Below are positions 46,712 to 55,624 of a DNA stretch of 64,000 nucleotides, one piece after another (position 1 is the stretch's first letter; each line of letters opens with the position of its first letter). The notes under the pieces were generated by a model. It was not told where the DNA came from. It was given only the letters and a program-made list of their open reading frames with translations, and made no database searches. The position numbers were made by a program, and so were the translations under genes. The stretch covers positions 1 through 64,000 of the forward strand of contig NZ_RWKI01000016.1 of NCBI RefSeq assembly GCF_003984645.1, read 5' to 3'. The stretch comes from Variovorax sp. MHTC-1. Its GTDB lineage: Bacteria > Pseudomonadota > Gammaproteobacteria > Burkholderiales > Burkholderiaceae_C.

Positions 46712-46983
46712 CTAGGGCCTGTTAACGCTATTTGCGGGGTCGCGAAGGCCTGCCAGGGCGGGCCAATCAAGGCGCGCGACGCCGTGCGTGCGTCGGCACG
46801 CACAAGGAGCGCAACGCCGAGTGGCGCGCCCTGGCAGGCCTTCCCTTCGGGTTGCCCAGCCAAGGGGCCGTCTGCGGCGTTGCCCGCGCTTACAAGGCGC
46901 AAGCCTTGCTGCGCACGGGCGCCTTGCATCCAGCCCCTTGGCTGGGCAACGCGATCCCCGCAAATAGCGTTAACAGGCCCTAG
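46712..46983. mobile_element. MITE-like element with 28-bp perfect terminal inverted repeats
   Basis: This 272-bp element starts CTAGGGCCTGTTAACGCTAT and ends with the exact inverse; 28 bp match (46712-46739 and 46956-46983). CTAG or TA at the ends may be target duplication. Inside are two further perfect inverted repeats: a 16-bp pair (46745-46760 with 46827-46842), itself enclosing an 8-bp hairpin (46784-46803), and an 18-bp pair (46851-46868 with 46933-46950). No transposase frame exists inside. It would be mobilised in trans. Confidence 0.85.
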
Positions 46984-47076
46984 GCCTTCGGACCTTTTTT
47001 GACGGGCGCCGCTCGACGATATCGTCGTCTGCTAGTCCAGATCATCAACCGCACCGAACCTTCTTGAACGCGCCAG

Positions 47077-47817
47077 TCAACTATCGAGGGTGCTCAAGTT
47101 CGGTCTCGCGCCCGCCTCTGACGCCGGCGGGATGATGCCGGCAGATCGATTGAGTGCTGGAACATCAAGTACTCTCACGCCGCCATACTCGAGAGAAACG
47201 ACCCCGGCGATTTGCAGGCGCCTCAATGCACCGCTTACGATCTGACGAGACAAGCCGCACAGCTTTCCGAGTTCTTCCTGGGAGATTCGCACTTTGCAGT
47301 CGGCTGCCGGATTGAGAAGCGGGTTGAGCAGACTCGCCAAACCGAATGCGACTTGCGCCGGCGTCTCTGCCATCCGTGCTTTCTCAACCAAGGAAATGAA
47401 CTGCCCCAGCCGCGCATTGAGCTGGGCGATCAGAAAGTGGTTGAAGGGGAGACTGTTCTCGTACAGCCAGAGGAAGGTCGAGCGCGGCATGAAGGCGATC
47501 CGGCTCTCCTGAAGAGCCACGATCTCGTACGGACGGGGCTCGTCTTTCAGTACAGATCCTTCGCCTAGCCAGCCGCCCTTCGATACCCCGATGAATGTGG
47601 TGGTGCGGCCATCGACCTCCATGGTGTCGACCTTCACCATGCCGCTTACCACGCCGATCCAATGATCGGCAGGCGCCCCCTTCATCGTCACGATGGCGCC
47701 CGCATCGAAGCATCGGTCGACGAGGCTCTGCTGCACAAGCAGCAGCTCTTGAGGCCTGAGTCCATTCGCCCATCTGGCGTCGCGCAAAAAGATCGAAAGT
47801 TCGGCATCGGCAGACAT
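47077..47817 (-). CDS. Crp/Fnr family transcriptional regulator
   Basis: A 246-residue protein with a cyclic-nucleotide-binding-type beta-barrel (about 35-145, GAIVTMKGAPADHWIGVVSG) and a C-terminal winged helix (ISQEELGKLCGLSRQIVSGALR). No Fnr-type cysteine cluster is present, and the cAMP-contacting Arg-Ser/Thr segment of Crp is not clear. The effector is unknown. It is divergent from the large lipoprotein gene at 48014, separated by 196 bp. Confidence 0.9.
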   Translation of the reverse strand: MSADAELSIFLRDARWANGLRPQELLLVQQSLVDRCFDAGAIVTMKGAPADHWIGVVSGMVKVDTMEVDGRTTTFIGVSKGGWLGEGSVLKDEPRPYEIVALQESRIAFMPRSTFLWLYENSLPFNHFLIAQLNARLGQFISLVEKARMAETPAQVAFGLASLLNPLLNPAADCKVRISQEELGKLCGLSRQIVSGALRRLQIAGVVSLEYGGVRVLDVPALNRSAGIIPPASEAGARPNLSTLDS

Positions 47818-48013
47818 GGTCGGACTCCCAGCAAGCGGAACTATTCTGCCCTGCCCGGTGCGGTTCCGCGGGAGCGCGCCGGCGATTTCGCCGCATCGAA
47901 GACATGGGACTTACCCTCGAAATGTCAACGCGGCAACAGACGGCAGATGTGTAGATCACTTCAATGCCGGTAGCGACGCGTCCTGAGCGTTGCCAACCTA
48001 TACGGAGACGCTG

Positions 48014-50359
48014 ATGAAACGCAACTTACCTACTGGATGGACAACAGCGCTGGCTGCAGCAGCCGCGCTGCTGGGCGGTTGCGGCGGGGGCGGCTCGGGG
48101 GGCTTCTTTCCGCCGGTGAACCCGCCGGCTTCATCGACAGCCGTTCCGTCCGCCGTCAAGACACTTTCAAATCGCGCCGACCTCGTCAGCGACGGCGACG
48201 CCTACATTGAGGTGGTTGTGCCCGCCGGTTCGAGCGCCGCGGGCATCAAGGTCGACCTCAACGGCGCGGACGTGACATCGAAGTTCGCCATCCGATCGAG
48301 CGGCAGAATGCTGGGGGTGCTGACCGGGCTTAACAACGGCAGCAACACCGTTACCGCCACGGGTGCAAACGGCAAGGGGGCAAGGCTTTCGCTCACCAAC
48401 CACCCTCGTGGCGGGCCGATATTCGCCGGCCCCCAGGTCAAGCCGTGGATCTGCGGCACGAAGGATGGGAAGGCAGTGATGCTTACCGTCGAAGGCACAG
48501 GTCTTTCCGACAGCGTTCCCACGCGAGTCAACGGCCTTGACTCGGATCCTACGGACGACCAATGCAACGCCCCGGCCAAGTTCATCTACTACTACGAACC
48601 TCAGGCGAAGCAGGGCTCCGGCTGCACGCTGACGATATCGGGGGCCAATCCCTGCTTTGTCGAATACCAGCCCGCCGCGCGGCCTTCCAACGCGGAGATC
48701 GCCGACTTCACAAATGATCGCGGCGTTGTCGCGAAGCGGCTGCTGCGGCTCGAGAAAGGAACCTTCGGCCGCGGCACCTACTCCGTGCTCGCGTACTTCG
48801 ATCCCGCCCAACCCTGGGAGCCCTGGGCTCCGCAGGCGGGCTGGAACGGCAAGCTTCACTGGAAGTTCGGGGCATCGGCATCCGGCAATCGATTCCAGCA
48901 AGACGCATCGCTGAGCCCGTTCGGCGGATTCGTATGGGATGAAAACGCGCTCGCAGCGGGTTTCATGGTCGCGAGTGCCCAGCTCACGAATCACAACGAC
49001 AACAACAACGAACTGTTGGCGGCAGAGAACATGATGATGGTGAAGGAGCACATCATCGACACCTATGGCGAGATCCGGTACACGATGTCTGATGGCGGCT
49101 CCGGCGGATCGATGATGCAGACGGTCATCGCCTCCGTGATGCCTGGGCTGCTTCAAGGCCTTCAAACAGGAGTGAGCTACCCGGACGCAGTGTCTACCTG
49201 GATCGAGACCAGAGACTGCGGACTGCTGGAACGCTACTATCAGACGCCGAGCGGCAGCGCTCTGGCCGATGCGGCGCGTGCCGCCGTCAATGGACACCCT
49301 TCGACCTACTGCAAGACCTGGAACAACTCGTTCATCAACCCGCAAAACCCGACTCTTCCAGCGAATTGCGGGGCCGGCTTTCCGGCATCTCTGGTCTATG
49401 TGCCCGGAACGCGCCCCAACGGCGTTCGCTGCTCTATCCACGACATGATGATCGCGATCTTTGGTACGGTGACGGACATCGACGGCAGCATCAAGCCGAA
49501 ACTTCCCTACGACAATACCGGCGTTCAATACGGCCTCAAGGCACTCCGAGAGGGCGCCATCACCGCGGAAGAGTTCGTTCAATTGAATGAAGGCATTGGT
49601 GCCTTTACCGCCGACATGGCATGGACCGGAGGCGTGGTCACTGCGCCGACGGTCCCCGCCGCTCGATTCAGATCATCGCCTGATGTCTTTCCGCAGATCT
49701 ATCGAAGTGGCCTGCACAGCAGTGCAAGGAATCTTGCCAAGGTTCCAATCATCGACCTTCGTCCTGAACTAGGAGCGGACATCCACATGACGTGGCGCAG
49801 CTTCCAGGCACGGGCGCGTCTGGATCAGGCAAATGGCGGGCATGGCAACCACATCCTTCGTGGCAGCAGCGGTTTCGGCGGGGCGGCACTTGCAGCGCAA
49901 TCGTTCAGGATGATGGATCGCTGGCTCGCCTCTATCGAGGCGGACAAGAGCCCCGCGTCCCTCGAGACAAAAGTTCTTGCCAACAAGCCTGCCGATGCCA
50001 AGGATGGCTGCTTCGCAACACCGGGCGGCACCGATGCGGAGCTGGCGGCAGAGCTTGCATTGAACGACCCGGCTTGCCCATTGAGGCCCACGCTTTCGCC
50101 GCGCCAGGTTGCAGGAGGCCCCGTGTCCGAGGACATCTATCAATGTCAGCTCAAGCCCCTGACCCTTGCTGACCCTGACTACGGCGCCACCGTGTTTTCG
50201 CCGGCGCAACAGGCCAGACTGGCGGCGGTCTTGCCGCTCGGCGTTTGCGACTGGTCAAAGCCGGGCGTCGGCCAAACCCCTGAATGGCAGTTCACCAACT
50301 TCAACGCTGGACCGAGTGGCGTGCCGATCGGTCCCGAGCCGAGTTCAGTGGCCTTCTGA
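48014..50359 (+). CDS. Large lipoprotein, DUF6351-like
   Basis: The 781-residue protein has a lipoprotein signal (LLGGC, Cys near residue 20, then a glycine-rich linker) and an extracytoplasmic body resembling DUF6351. The nucleophile-elbow-like DGGSGGSMM in the middle, and HGNHILRGSSGFGG near the end, suggest an alpha/beta-hydrolase-like enzyme, similar in outline to secreted tannase or polyhydroxyalkanoate-oligomer hydrolases. At least eight cysteines in the mature part would fit disulfides. ATG at 48014 follows CGGAGA. The divergent Crp/Fnr gene may regulate it. Confidence 0.75.
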   Translation: MKRNLPTGWTTALAAAAALLGGCGGGGSGGFFPPVNPPASSTAVPSAVKTLSNRADLVSDGDAYIEVVVPAGSSAAGIKVDLNGADVTSKFAIRSSGRMLGVLTGLNNGSNTVTATGANGKGARLSLTNHPRGGPIFAGPQVKPWICGTKDGKAVMLTVEGTGLSDSVPTRVNGLDSDPTDDQCNAPAKFIYYYEPQAKQGSGCTLTISGANPCFVEYQPAARPSNAEIADFTNDRGVVAKRLLRLEKGTFGRGTYSVLAYFDPAQPWEPWAPQAGWNGKLHWKFGASASGNRFQQDASLSPFGGFVWDENALAAGFMVASAQLTNHNDNNNELLAAENMMMVKEHIIDTYGEIRYTMSDGGSGGSMMQTVIASVMPGLLQGLQTGVSYPDAVSTWIETRDCGLLERYYQTPSGSALADAARAAVNGHPSTYCKTWNNSFINPQNPTLPANCGAGFPASLVYVPGTRPNGVRCSIHDMMIAIFGTVTDIDGSIKPKLPYDNTGVQYGLKALREGAITAEEFVQLNEGIGAFTADMAWTGGVVTAPTVPAARFRSSPDVFPQIYRSGLHSSARNLAKVPIIDLRPELGADIHMTWRSFQARARLDQANGGHGNHILRGSSGFGGAALAAQSFRMMDRWLASIEADKSPASLETKVLANKPADAKDGCFATPGGTDAELAAELALNDPACPLRPTLSPRQVAGGPVSEDIYQCQLKPLTLADPDYGATVFSPAQQARLAAVLPLGVCDWSKPGVGQTPEWQFTNFNAGPSGVPIGPEPSSVAF

Positions 50360-50791
50360 CCACCTGCCTGGGCATCGACTGGACCTCTCAGCAGGAAGCC
50401 TCAAGGCAACAATCGATTGCAGGCGGCGGGCCGCGCCGTGTTTCAGGGCATCCCGCTGCGGCGAGCTGTGCGCCCATGCGATCACAACCTGCTTTGTCGT
50501 TTGGAAGCTCTGGACTGAGACCGGCGATATCGAAACCCTCGGCGTCGGCCTCGAGAACTTCCTGGCTGCCGCGGCCGCGGACCAGGTCGACTATTCAGAT
50601 CAAGCGCAGCGAGTCGTGAAGGATGTTGTCGGGCACATCAGGGCAACTCAGCGTCGCGGCGAAACCGGCGTGCGCGGGCTCCTACGATGACCGATGCTGC
50701 CCTGCCGGCGAAGTCAGGAGCGCCGATGCGCTAAAAAGCGTCTTCCACACCGCAGTGAACTGCGCGACCTCCCGCCAATGCCCCTCGCTCG
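50360..50791. other. 432-bp gap with a possible gene remnant
   Basis: No complete gene is supported. A plus-strand stretch at 50475-50690 has strongly GC-rich third positions and reads as protein-like (FVVWKLWTETGDIETLGVG, then AQRVVKDVVGHIRATQ), ending in a stop. It has no fitting start and matches no family that I know, so it may be the tail of a lost gene. The remaining bases show no repeats or clear promoter. Confidence 0.35.
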
Positions 50792-51751
50792 ATGACCCCG
50801 CTCGCCATCGCCCTCCATCCGCCACTGCTCATCGTGCTGAACGCCGGTTCGGGCAATGGCGCGGCCGGCGACGCCCGTCGGGCCATCGAATCCGGCTGCG
50901 CCGCAGCGGGCCGCGAGCACCGCATCTACGAGGTTGACGGCCCCCGCGCCCTGCAGGCGTGTGCACGCGAGGCGGTCGAGAGCGCCCGCGCATCCCAGGG
51001 CGTGGTGGTGGCTGCGGGCGGTGACGGCACCATCAACGCGGTGGCGCAGGCCGCGCTGGGCAGCGGCTGCGCGTTCGGCGTGCTGCCGCAGGGCACCTTC
51101 AACTACTTCAGCCGCACGCATGGCATTCCGAGCGATACCGGCCAGGCGCTGCAGGTGCTGCTGAACGAAGTGCCGCGCGCCGTTCAGGTGGGCCTGGTCA
51201 ACGACCGGGTGTTCCTGGTCAACGCGAGCCTCGGCCTCTATGCCAAGCTGTTGGAAGACCGCGAAGCCTTCAAGGCCCAATACGGCCGGCATCGCTGGGT
51301 GGCCTTCTGGTCGGGGCTGCTCACGCTGGTGCGCGGCCACCGGCCGTGGTACCTCCACATGTCGTGGCACGGGCAGCAGCGCGACATCCGCACCCAGACC
51401 CTGTTCGTGGCCAACAACGCGCTGCAACTGCACCAGGTCGGCCTGCCCGAAGCCGATGCCCCGGAGCGGGGGCAGCTGGCGGCCGTCGCCCTCAAGCCGC
51501 TGGGCGTCTTTGCGATGCTCGGACTGCTCGCGCGCGGTGCGCTCGGCCGACTCGGCGAGGTCGACGGCGTGCTGAGCTTTCCCTTCGAGTCGATGACGGT
51601 GCGGCCGATGCGCAGCCGCCGTCGCGTCAAGGTCGCGACCGATGGCGAGATCGGCTGGCTCGAGATGCCGCTTCACTTCCGCGTCTCGCCCGAGCCGCTG
51701 TGGCTGGTGCGTCCGGCGGTCTCGCCGGAGCTGGAGGTCACGCGCCAATGA
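50792..51751 (+). CDS. Diacylglycerol/sphingosine kinase-like lipid kinase
   Basis: A 319-residue member of the DAGK catalytic family (YegS/BmrU-like): LLIVLNAGSGNG at the start, the nucleotide-binding GGDGTINAVAQ, GVLPQGTFNYFSRT, and a C-terminal beta-sandwich domain. It would phosphorylate a lipid alcohol such as diacylglycerol with ATP. Its stop overlaps the ATG of the phosphoesterase gene, forming a translationally coupled trio with a PAP2 phosphatase that could reverse the reaction. Confidence 0.9.
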   Translation: MTPLAIALHPPLLIVLNAGSGNGAAGDARRAIESGCAAAGREHRIYEVDGPRALQACAREAVESARASQGVVVAAGGDGTINAVAQAALGSGCAFGVLPQGTFNYFSRTHGIPSDTGQALQVLLNEVPRAVQVGLVNDRVFLVNASLGLYAKLLEDREAFKAQYGRHRWVAFWSGLLTLVRGHRPWYLHMSWHGQQRDIRTQTLFVANNALQLHQVGLPEADAPERGQLAAVALKPLGVFAMLGLLARGALGRLGEVDGVLSFPFESMTVRPMRSRRRVKVATDGEIGWLEMPLHFRVSPEPLWLVRPAVSPELEVTRQ

Positions 51752-52578
51752 GCGTGCTGCTGCAGATCTCCGACACGCACTTCGGCACCGAGCAGGGACC
51801 GGTGATGCAGGCCCTCGAGCAGCTCGCGCGCGCGCAGCGGCCCGAGCTGGTGGTGCTGTCGGGCGATATCACGCAGCGCGCCACGCGGGGCCAGTTTCGT
51901 GCGGCTCGTGCCTTCGTCGATCGGCTCGGCGCGCCGGCAGTACTGGCTATTCCGGGAAACCACGACATTCCGCTGTTCGCGCTCGGCACGCGGCTGCTGG
52001 ACCCTTACGGCCGCTACCGGGAAGCCTTCGGTCCGGAGCTGGAACCCGAGTTCGAGTCGGCCCACTGCATGGTCGTAGCGGTCAATACCACGCGCTGGTA
52101 CCGTCACGAGGACGGTGAGGTCTCGGCCGCGCAGATCGAGCGCGTGGCGGCGCGGCTGGCGGGCGCCACGGCGCAGCAGCTGCGTGTGGTGGTGGTGCAC
52201 CAGCCACTGGCAGTGACCTTGCCCGAAGATGCGAAGAACCGCCTGCATGGACGCGATGCTGCCGTGCCGCGCTGGGCCGCGGCAGGGGCGGATCTGGTGC
52301 TCGGCGGACACATCCACTTGCCTTTCGTGCGGCCGCTGCACGAGGCCTTTCCCGATTGCACGCGTGCACTGTGGGCGATCCAGGCCGGCACGGCGGTGTC
52401 CTCTCGGGTACGCCGCGGGGCACCCAATTCGGTCAACCTGATTCGCTGCACCGACCGCCTTTCGCGCCATTGCGTGATAGAGCGCTGGGACTGCGCAGCC
52501 GACGGGGCGCGCTTCGAGATCGCGGCCACCCACACCCTCGCGCTTGCCGAGGCGCCGGCGTCGAAGCATGCCGGTTGA
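51748..52578 (+). CDS. Metallophosphoesterase (calcineurin-like)
   Basis: A 276-residue phosphoesterase with the five metal motifs: D-x-H in ISDTHFG, GDIT in LSGDITQRA, GNHD in IPGNHDIPL, an isolated His in VVVHQPL, and GHIH in LGGHIHLPF. It resembles CpdA-type 3',5'-cyclic nucleotide and UDP-diacylglucosamine-type enzymes. In this operon, between a lipid kinase and a lipid phosphatase, a phospholipid or cyclic-nucleotide substrate are both possible. Confidence 0.9.
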   Translation: MSVLLQISDTHFGTEQGPVMQALEQLARAQRPELVVLSGDITQRATRGQFRAARAFVDRLGAPAVLAIPGNHDIPLFALGTRLLDPYGRYREAFGPELEPEFESAHCMVVAVNTTRWYRHEDGEVSAAQIERVAARLAGATAQQLRVVVVHQPLAVTLPEDAKNRLHGRDAAVPRWAAAGADLVLGGHIHLPFVRPLHEAFPDCTRALWAIQAGTAVSSRVRRGAPNSVNLIRCTDRLSRHCVIERWDCAADGARFEIAATHTLALAEAPASKHAG

Positions 52579-53392
52579 GACATCGCCGCTGATCGGCTTC
52601 GCGCAGCAGCTGGGGCAGCATGCGCTGGCCGCGTTCCTGGCCGGGCTGCTGGTGGCCGTGCTGGCGGGCGGGCTCGCCGGGGTGCTGCTGCGCTGGCGCG
52701 ATGCGAGGAGAAGCCGGGCCGAGGCCGGCAGCGCGCCCACCTTCGCGTGGCTGCTCGCCGGCCTCGCTATCGGCTTCGCGCTGGTCCTCGGCACCGCGAG
52801 CCTGTTCGCTGCCATCGCCGATCGGGTCGGCCCGGGTCGCACGATGGGCCTGGCCGACCAGGTGCTCGCCGATGCGATTGCGCAGCACACGCCTGCCGCC
52901 GCACTCCGTGCGTTCGGCCTGCTCACGCACTTCGGCGATCCGCTGGTGCTGGTCTTCCTCGGTGCGCTGGTGGTGTCGTGGCTGTGGCACAAGAGGGAGC
53001 GCCTGCTTGCCTTGGGCTGGGTGGTCGCGCTGTCAGGCAATGCCGTGCTAAATCCGCTGCTCAAGCAGGTGTTCGAGCGTGCGCGGCCGCTGCACGACGC
53101 CGCACTGGCGCAGGCCACCGGCTTCAGCTTTCCGAGCGGGCACAGCTCGGGCGCGATGGTGGCCTACGGCATGCTGCTCTACGTCCTGCTGCGCGTGCTG
53201 CCCGCCCGCTGGCATCCGGCTGCGGCGATGCTCGCGGTGGCACTGGTCGTGACCACCGCCTGCAGCCGTGTGTTCCTGCGGGTGCATTTTGCGAGCGACG
53301 TGGCAGCCGGCCTGCTCTCGGGCCTGTCGTGGCTATGTGTCTGCGTGGCGAGCCTGGAGTTCGCGAGACAACGGCGGCTCGCGAAACCCTGA
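52568..53392 (+). CDS. PAP2-family membrane phosphatase
   Basis: A 274-residue integral membrane protein with about six transmembrane segments and the three acid-phosphatase motifs: K-x6-RP in KQVFERARP, PSGH in FPSGHSSG, and SR-x5-H-x3-D in SRVFLRVHFASD. It would dephosphorylate phosphatidic acid or undecaprenyl diphosphate on the periplasmic side. Its start overlaps the metallophosphoesterase gene by 11 bp. Confidence 0.92.
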   Translation: MPVETSPLIGFAQQLGQHALAAFLAGLLVAVLAGGLAGVLLRWRDARRSRAEAGSAPTFAWLLAGLAIGFALVLGTASLFAAIADRVGPGRTMGLADQVLADAIAQHTPAAALRAFGLLTHFGDPLVLVFLGALVVSWLWHKRERLLALGWVVALSGNAVLNPLLKQVFERARPLHDAALAQATGFSFPSGHSSGAMVAYGMLLYVLLRVLPARWHPAAAMLAVALVVTTACSRVFLRVHFASDVAAGLLSGLSWLCVCVASLEFARQRRLAKP

Positions 53393-53702
53393 GCGCATCG
53401 CGGCGCCTTGACGCCCTGCTCTTGCAGTCTGTTCTGAAATCTCCAGCGCGTCGTCGACCTCGATCCTCAGGTACCGGACCGTGCTTTCCAGCTTGGTGTG
53501 TCCTGGTCCACTGCTCGGCCATGGCAAATATCGCGTACCCGAAGCGAAGCTTCGAGAAAGTCCATGGCATGGGCGGCACGATCCACTGATGGACGCTCGC
53601 AATCACGCATATCTCACTTTTCCTGGTACCTGCTTCGGCATCAACGCGGCAGTGCTTTCTTTAGCATAGGCCCACCATCCGACCAATGCGAACAGGTTTC
53701 AC
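53393..53702. other. 310-bp junction region at the left edge of a probable island
   Basis: Apart from the integrase tail on the minus strand (53420-53503), I see no gene or tRNA here. Sequence on both sides of the integrase relic is not recognisably part of that gene, consistent with deletion or rearrangement at this place. Confidence 0.5.
53420..53503 (-). pseudogene. C-terminal remnant of a tyrosine recombinase (phage-type integrase)
   Basis: 28 codons encode GHTKLESTVRYLRIEVDDAL and EISEQTAR, the very characteristic C-terminal end of tyrosine recombinases, in which the Tyr of VRYL is the catalytic nucleophile. The residues before GHTK do not match the family, so the rest of the gene is lost. 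Confidence 0.75.
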
Positions 53703-54056
53703 ATGTCCAAGCTTCTTGTCCCCTTCGACTTCGACCAACTCGGCGAGCCGCGTGAATACCGCCCGCCGGCGGAACGCGTCATCGAGGGCGATGTCGTATG
53801 CCGCAACTGGGACATCGACAGTGCGAAAGACGGCAAGGTGCGTGCGGGTGTGTTCGAGTCGACAGTCGGCGTCAATCACTCCATCAAAGGAGACACGTGG
53901 GAGTTCTGCCTGATCCTTTCTGGCGTGGTGGAGATCACGGAGCAAGGTCAACCTCCGTTGACCTACAAGGCCGGCGACTGCTTCATCATGAAGCCGGGCT
54001 ATGTCGGGACGTGGCGCACCATCGAAACCGTCCGCAAGGTGTGGGTTACCGCCTGA
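53703..54056 (+). CDS. Cupin domain-containing protein
   Basis: A 117-residue single cupin of the Cupin_3/EutQ-like type: KVRAGVFESTVGVNHSI, then WEFCLILSGVVEITEQG and GDCFIMKPGYVGTWRTIE. The usual first-motif metal ligands are reduced to one His and one Glu. Such small cupins often accompany amine and amino-acid oxidation genes, which fits the aldehyde dehydrogenase and flavin oxidases that follow. Probable first gene of the amine-catabolic set. Confidence 0.85.
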   Translation: MSKLLVPFDFDQLGEPREYRPPAERVIEGDVVCRNWDIDSAKDGKVRAGVFESTVGVNHSIKGDTWEFCLILSGVVEITEQGQPPLTYKAGDCFIMKPGYVGTWRTIETVRKVWVTA

Positions 54057-54108
54057 CCGGAAAGTGCTCTGTTGACAGCCAACCTATCCATGGACGGAAA
54101 GCTTGACC

Positions 54109-55548
54109 ATGGCAGCCGATAAGCACAGCTGGGAGGACTCCCGTTTTTACATTGATGGGTCCTGGCAGGACCGTACCCGTGCCGCAAGCATCGCGGTCGT
54201 CGATCCGTTTTCCGAAGAGATCGTTGGGCATGTCGCAGCCGGTTCGTCGATGGATGTCGACCTTGCCGTCGCTGCAGCCCGACGCGCTTTTGAAACGTTC
54301 TCACGAAGCACGGTCGACGAGCGGCTTGCGCTGCTGGGCCGAATTCTGGCGCTGCTGGAAGAGCGTGCGGAACTGTTCGCGCAAGCCATCGTGACGGAGA
54401 TGGGCGCGCCCATTGGATTCGCCAGAACCGCCCATGTGCCTTTTGCGATCGCGCATGTTCGCGCTCAGATGGAAGTGCTGCAACGCTACAAATTTCTTTC
54501 CATCGAGGGCGGCATCGCTATTTCGAAAGAGCCGATCGGCGTATGCGCGCTGATCACGCCATGGAATTGGCCGCTGTATCAGCTCACCGCCAAGGTCGCG
54601 CCGGCGATCGCTGCCGGCTGCACGATTGTCCTGAAGCCCAGCGAACTGTCGCCGTACAGCGCGCAGCTCTTCGCGCAAGTGATGCACGATGCCGGCGCGC
54701 CGCCCGGTGTGTTCAACCTGGTCGGTGGCACGGGTGAGGTCGTCGGTGCCGCGTTGGCGGCGCATCCCGATATCGACATGATCTCCATCACAGGATCGAC
54801 CCGTGCGGGTGTCCTCGTGGCCCAGGCGGCTGCGGTGACGGTCAAGCGCGTCGTGCAGGAATTGGGCGGCAAGTCGCCTAACTTGTTTCTCGACGACGCT
54901 GATTTCGAACAAGGAGTAGCAAAGGGCGTGCTGGCAGGAATGCGCAACGCAGGCCAGTCATGCAGTGCACCGACGCGGATGCTAGTGCCCGCGTCGCGCC
55001 TGGCCGAGGTGGAAGCATTGGCAGTTGCAGCCGCGGCTGGTATCACGGTCGGTGATCCGCGCAATGAAAAGACATCGATGGGTCCGATTGCGAATGCCGC
55101 GCAATACGCAAGGGTGCAGGCGATGATCGCCAGCGGAATCGACGACGGCGCCAAGCTGATCTGCGGCGGTCTGGGCAGGCCTGTCGGTTTGGCGCAAGGC
55201 TACTTTGTTCGGCCGACGGTGTTTTCCGATGTGACGCCCGATATGAGAGTGGCGCGGGAAGAGATATTCGGCCCCGTGCTGGTCATCATGCCTTACCAAG
55301 ATGAGGCTGAAGCCATCGCGATTGCGAACGATACGGTCTATGGTCTCAGTGCAAGCGTGCAGTCTGGTGACCGGGAGCGGGCACAGCGGGTGGCGGCGCA
55401 GCTCCGCGCCGGCCAAGTGCATATCAACTACCCGGCATGGAGCAGCCATGCCCCGTTCGGCGGATACAAGCGGTCAGGCAACGGCCGCGAATACGGTGTT
55501 CACGGGCTCGAGGAATATCTTGAAACCAAGGCAGTCATTGGCTATTGA
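54109..55548 (+). CDS. Aldehyde dehydrogenase family protein
   Basis: A 479-residue NAD(P)+-dependent aldehyde dehydrogenase with Asn in ITPWNWPL, Glu in VQELGGKSPN and catalytic Cys in NAGQSCSAPTRM. It is probably a partner of the two FAD-dependent amine oxidases downstream, oxidising the aldehyde left after deamination, in the manner of PuuB followed by PuuC. ATG at 54109 has GGAAAG upstream; a TTG at 54103 would add two residues. Codon use is less GC-biased than in the neighbouring operons. Confidence 0.9.
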   Translation: MAADKHSWEDSRFYIDGSWQDRTRAASIAVVDPFSEEIVGHVAAGSSMDVDLAVAAARRAFETFSRSTVDERLALLGRILALLEERAELFAQAIVTEMGAPIGFARTAHVPFAIAHVRAQMEVLQRYKFLSIEGGIAISKEPIGVCALITPWNWPLYQLTAKVAPAIAAGCTIVLKPSELSPYSAQLFAQVMHDAGAPPGVFNLVGGTGEVVGAALAAHPDIDMISITGSTRAGVLVAQAAAVTVKRVVQELGGKSPNLFLDDADFEQGVAKGVLAGMRNAGQSCSAPTRMLVPASRLAEVEALAVAAAAGITVGDPRNEKTSMGPIANAAQYARVQAMIASGIDDGAKLICGGLGRPVGLAQGYFVRPTVFSDVTPDMRVAREEIFGPVLVIMPYQDEAEAIAIANDTVYGLSASVQSGDRERAQRVAAQLRAGQVHINYPAWSSHAPFGGYKRSGNGREYGVHGLEEYLETKAVIGY

Positions 55549-55624
55549 TCTCGCCTCCAAGATCTGTCGACAAGTGAAAGCAAACATGTTTTCAGTTCAC
55601 TGACCCTTAACGGACATCCCGCGA

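Noticed and set aside
46700..47000. Small proteins in several frames inside the MITE-like element
   Set aside because: All frames are by-products of the inverted repeats; none has a ribosome binding site or conserved sequence.
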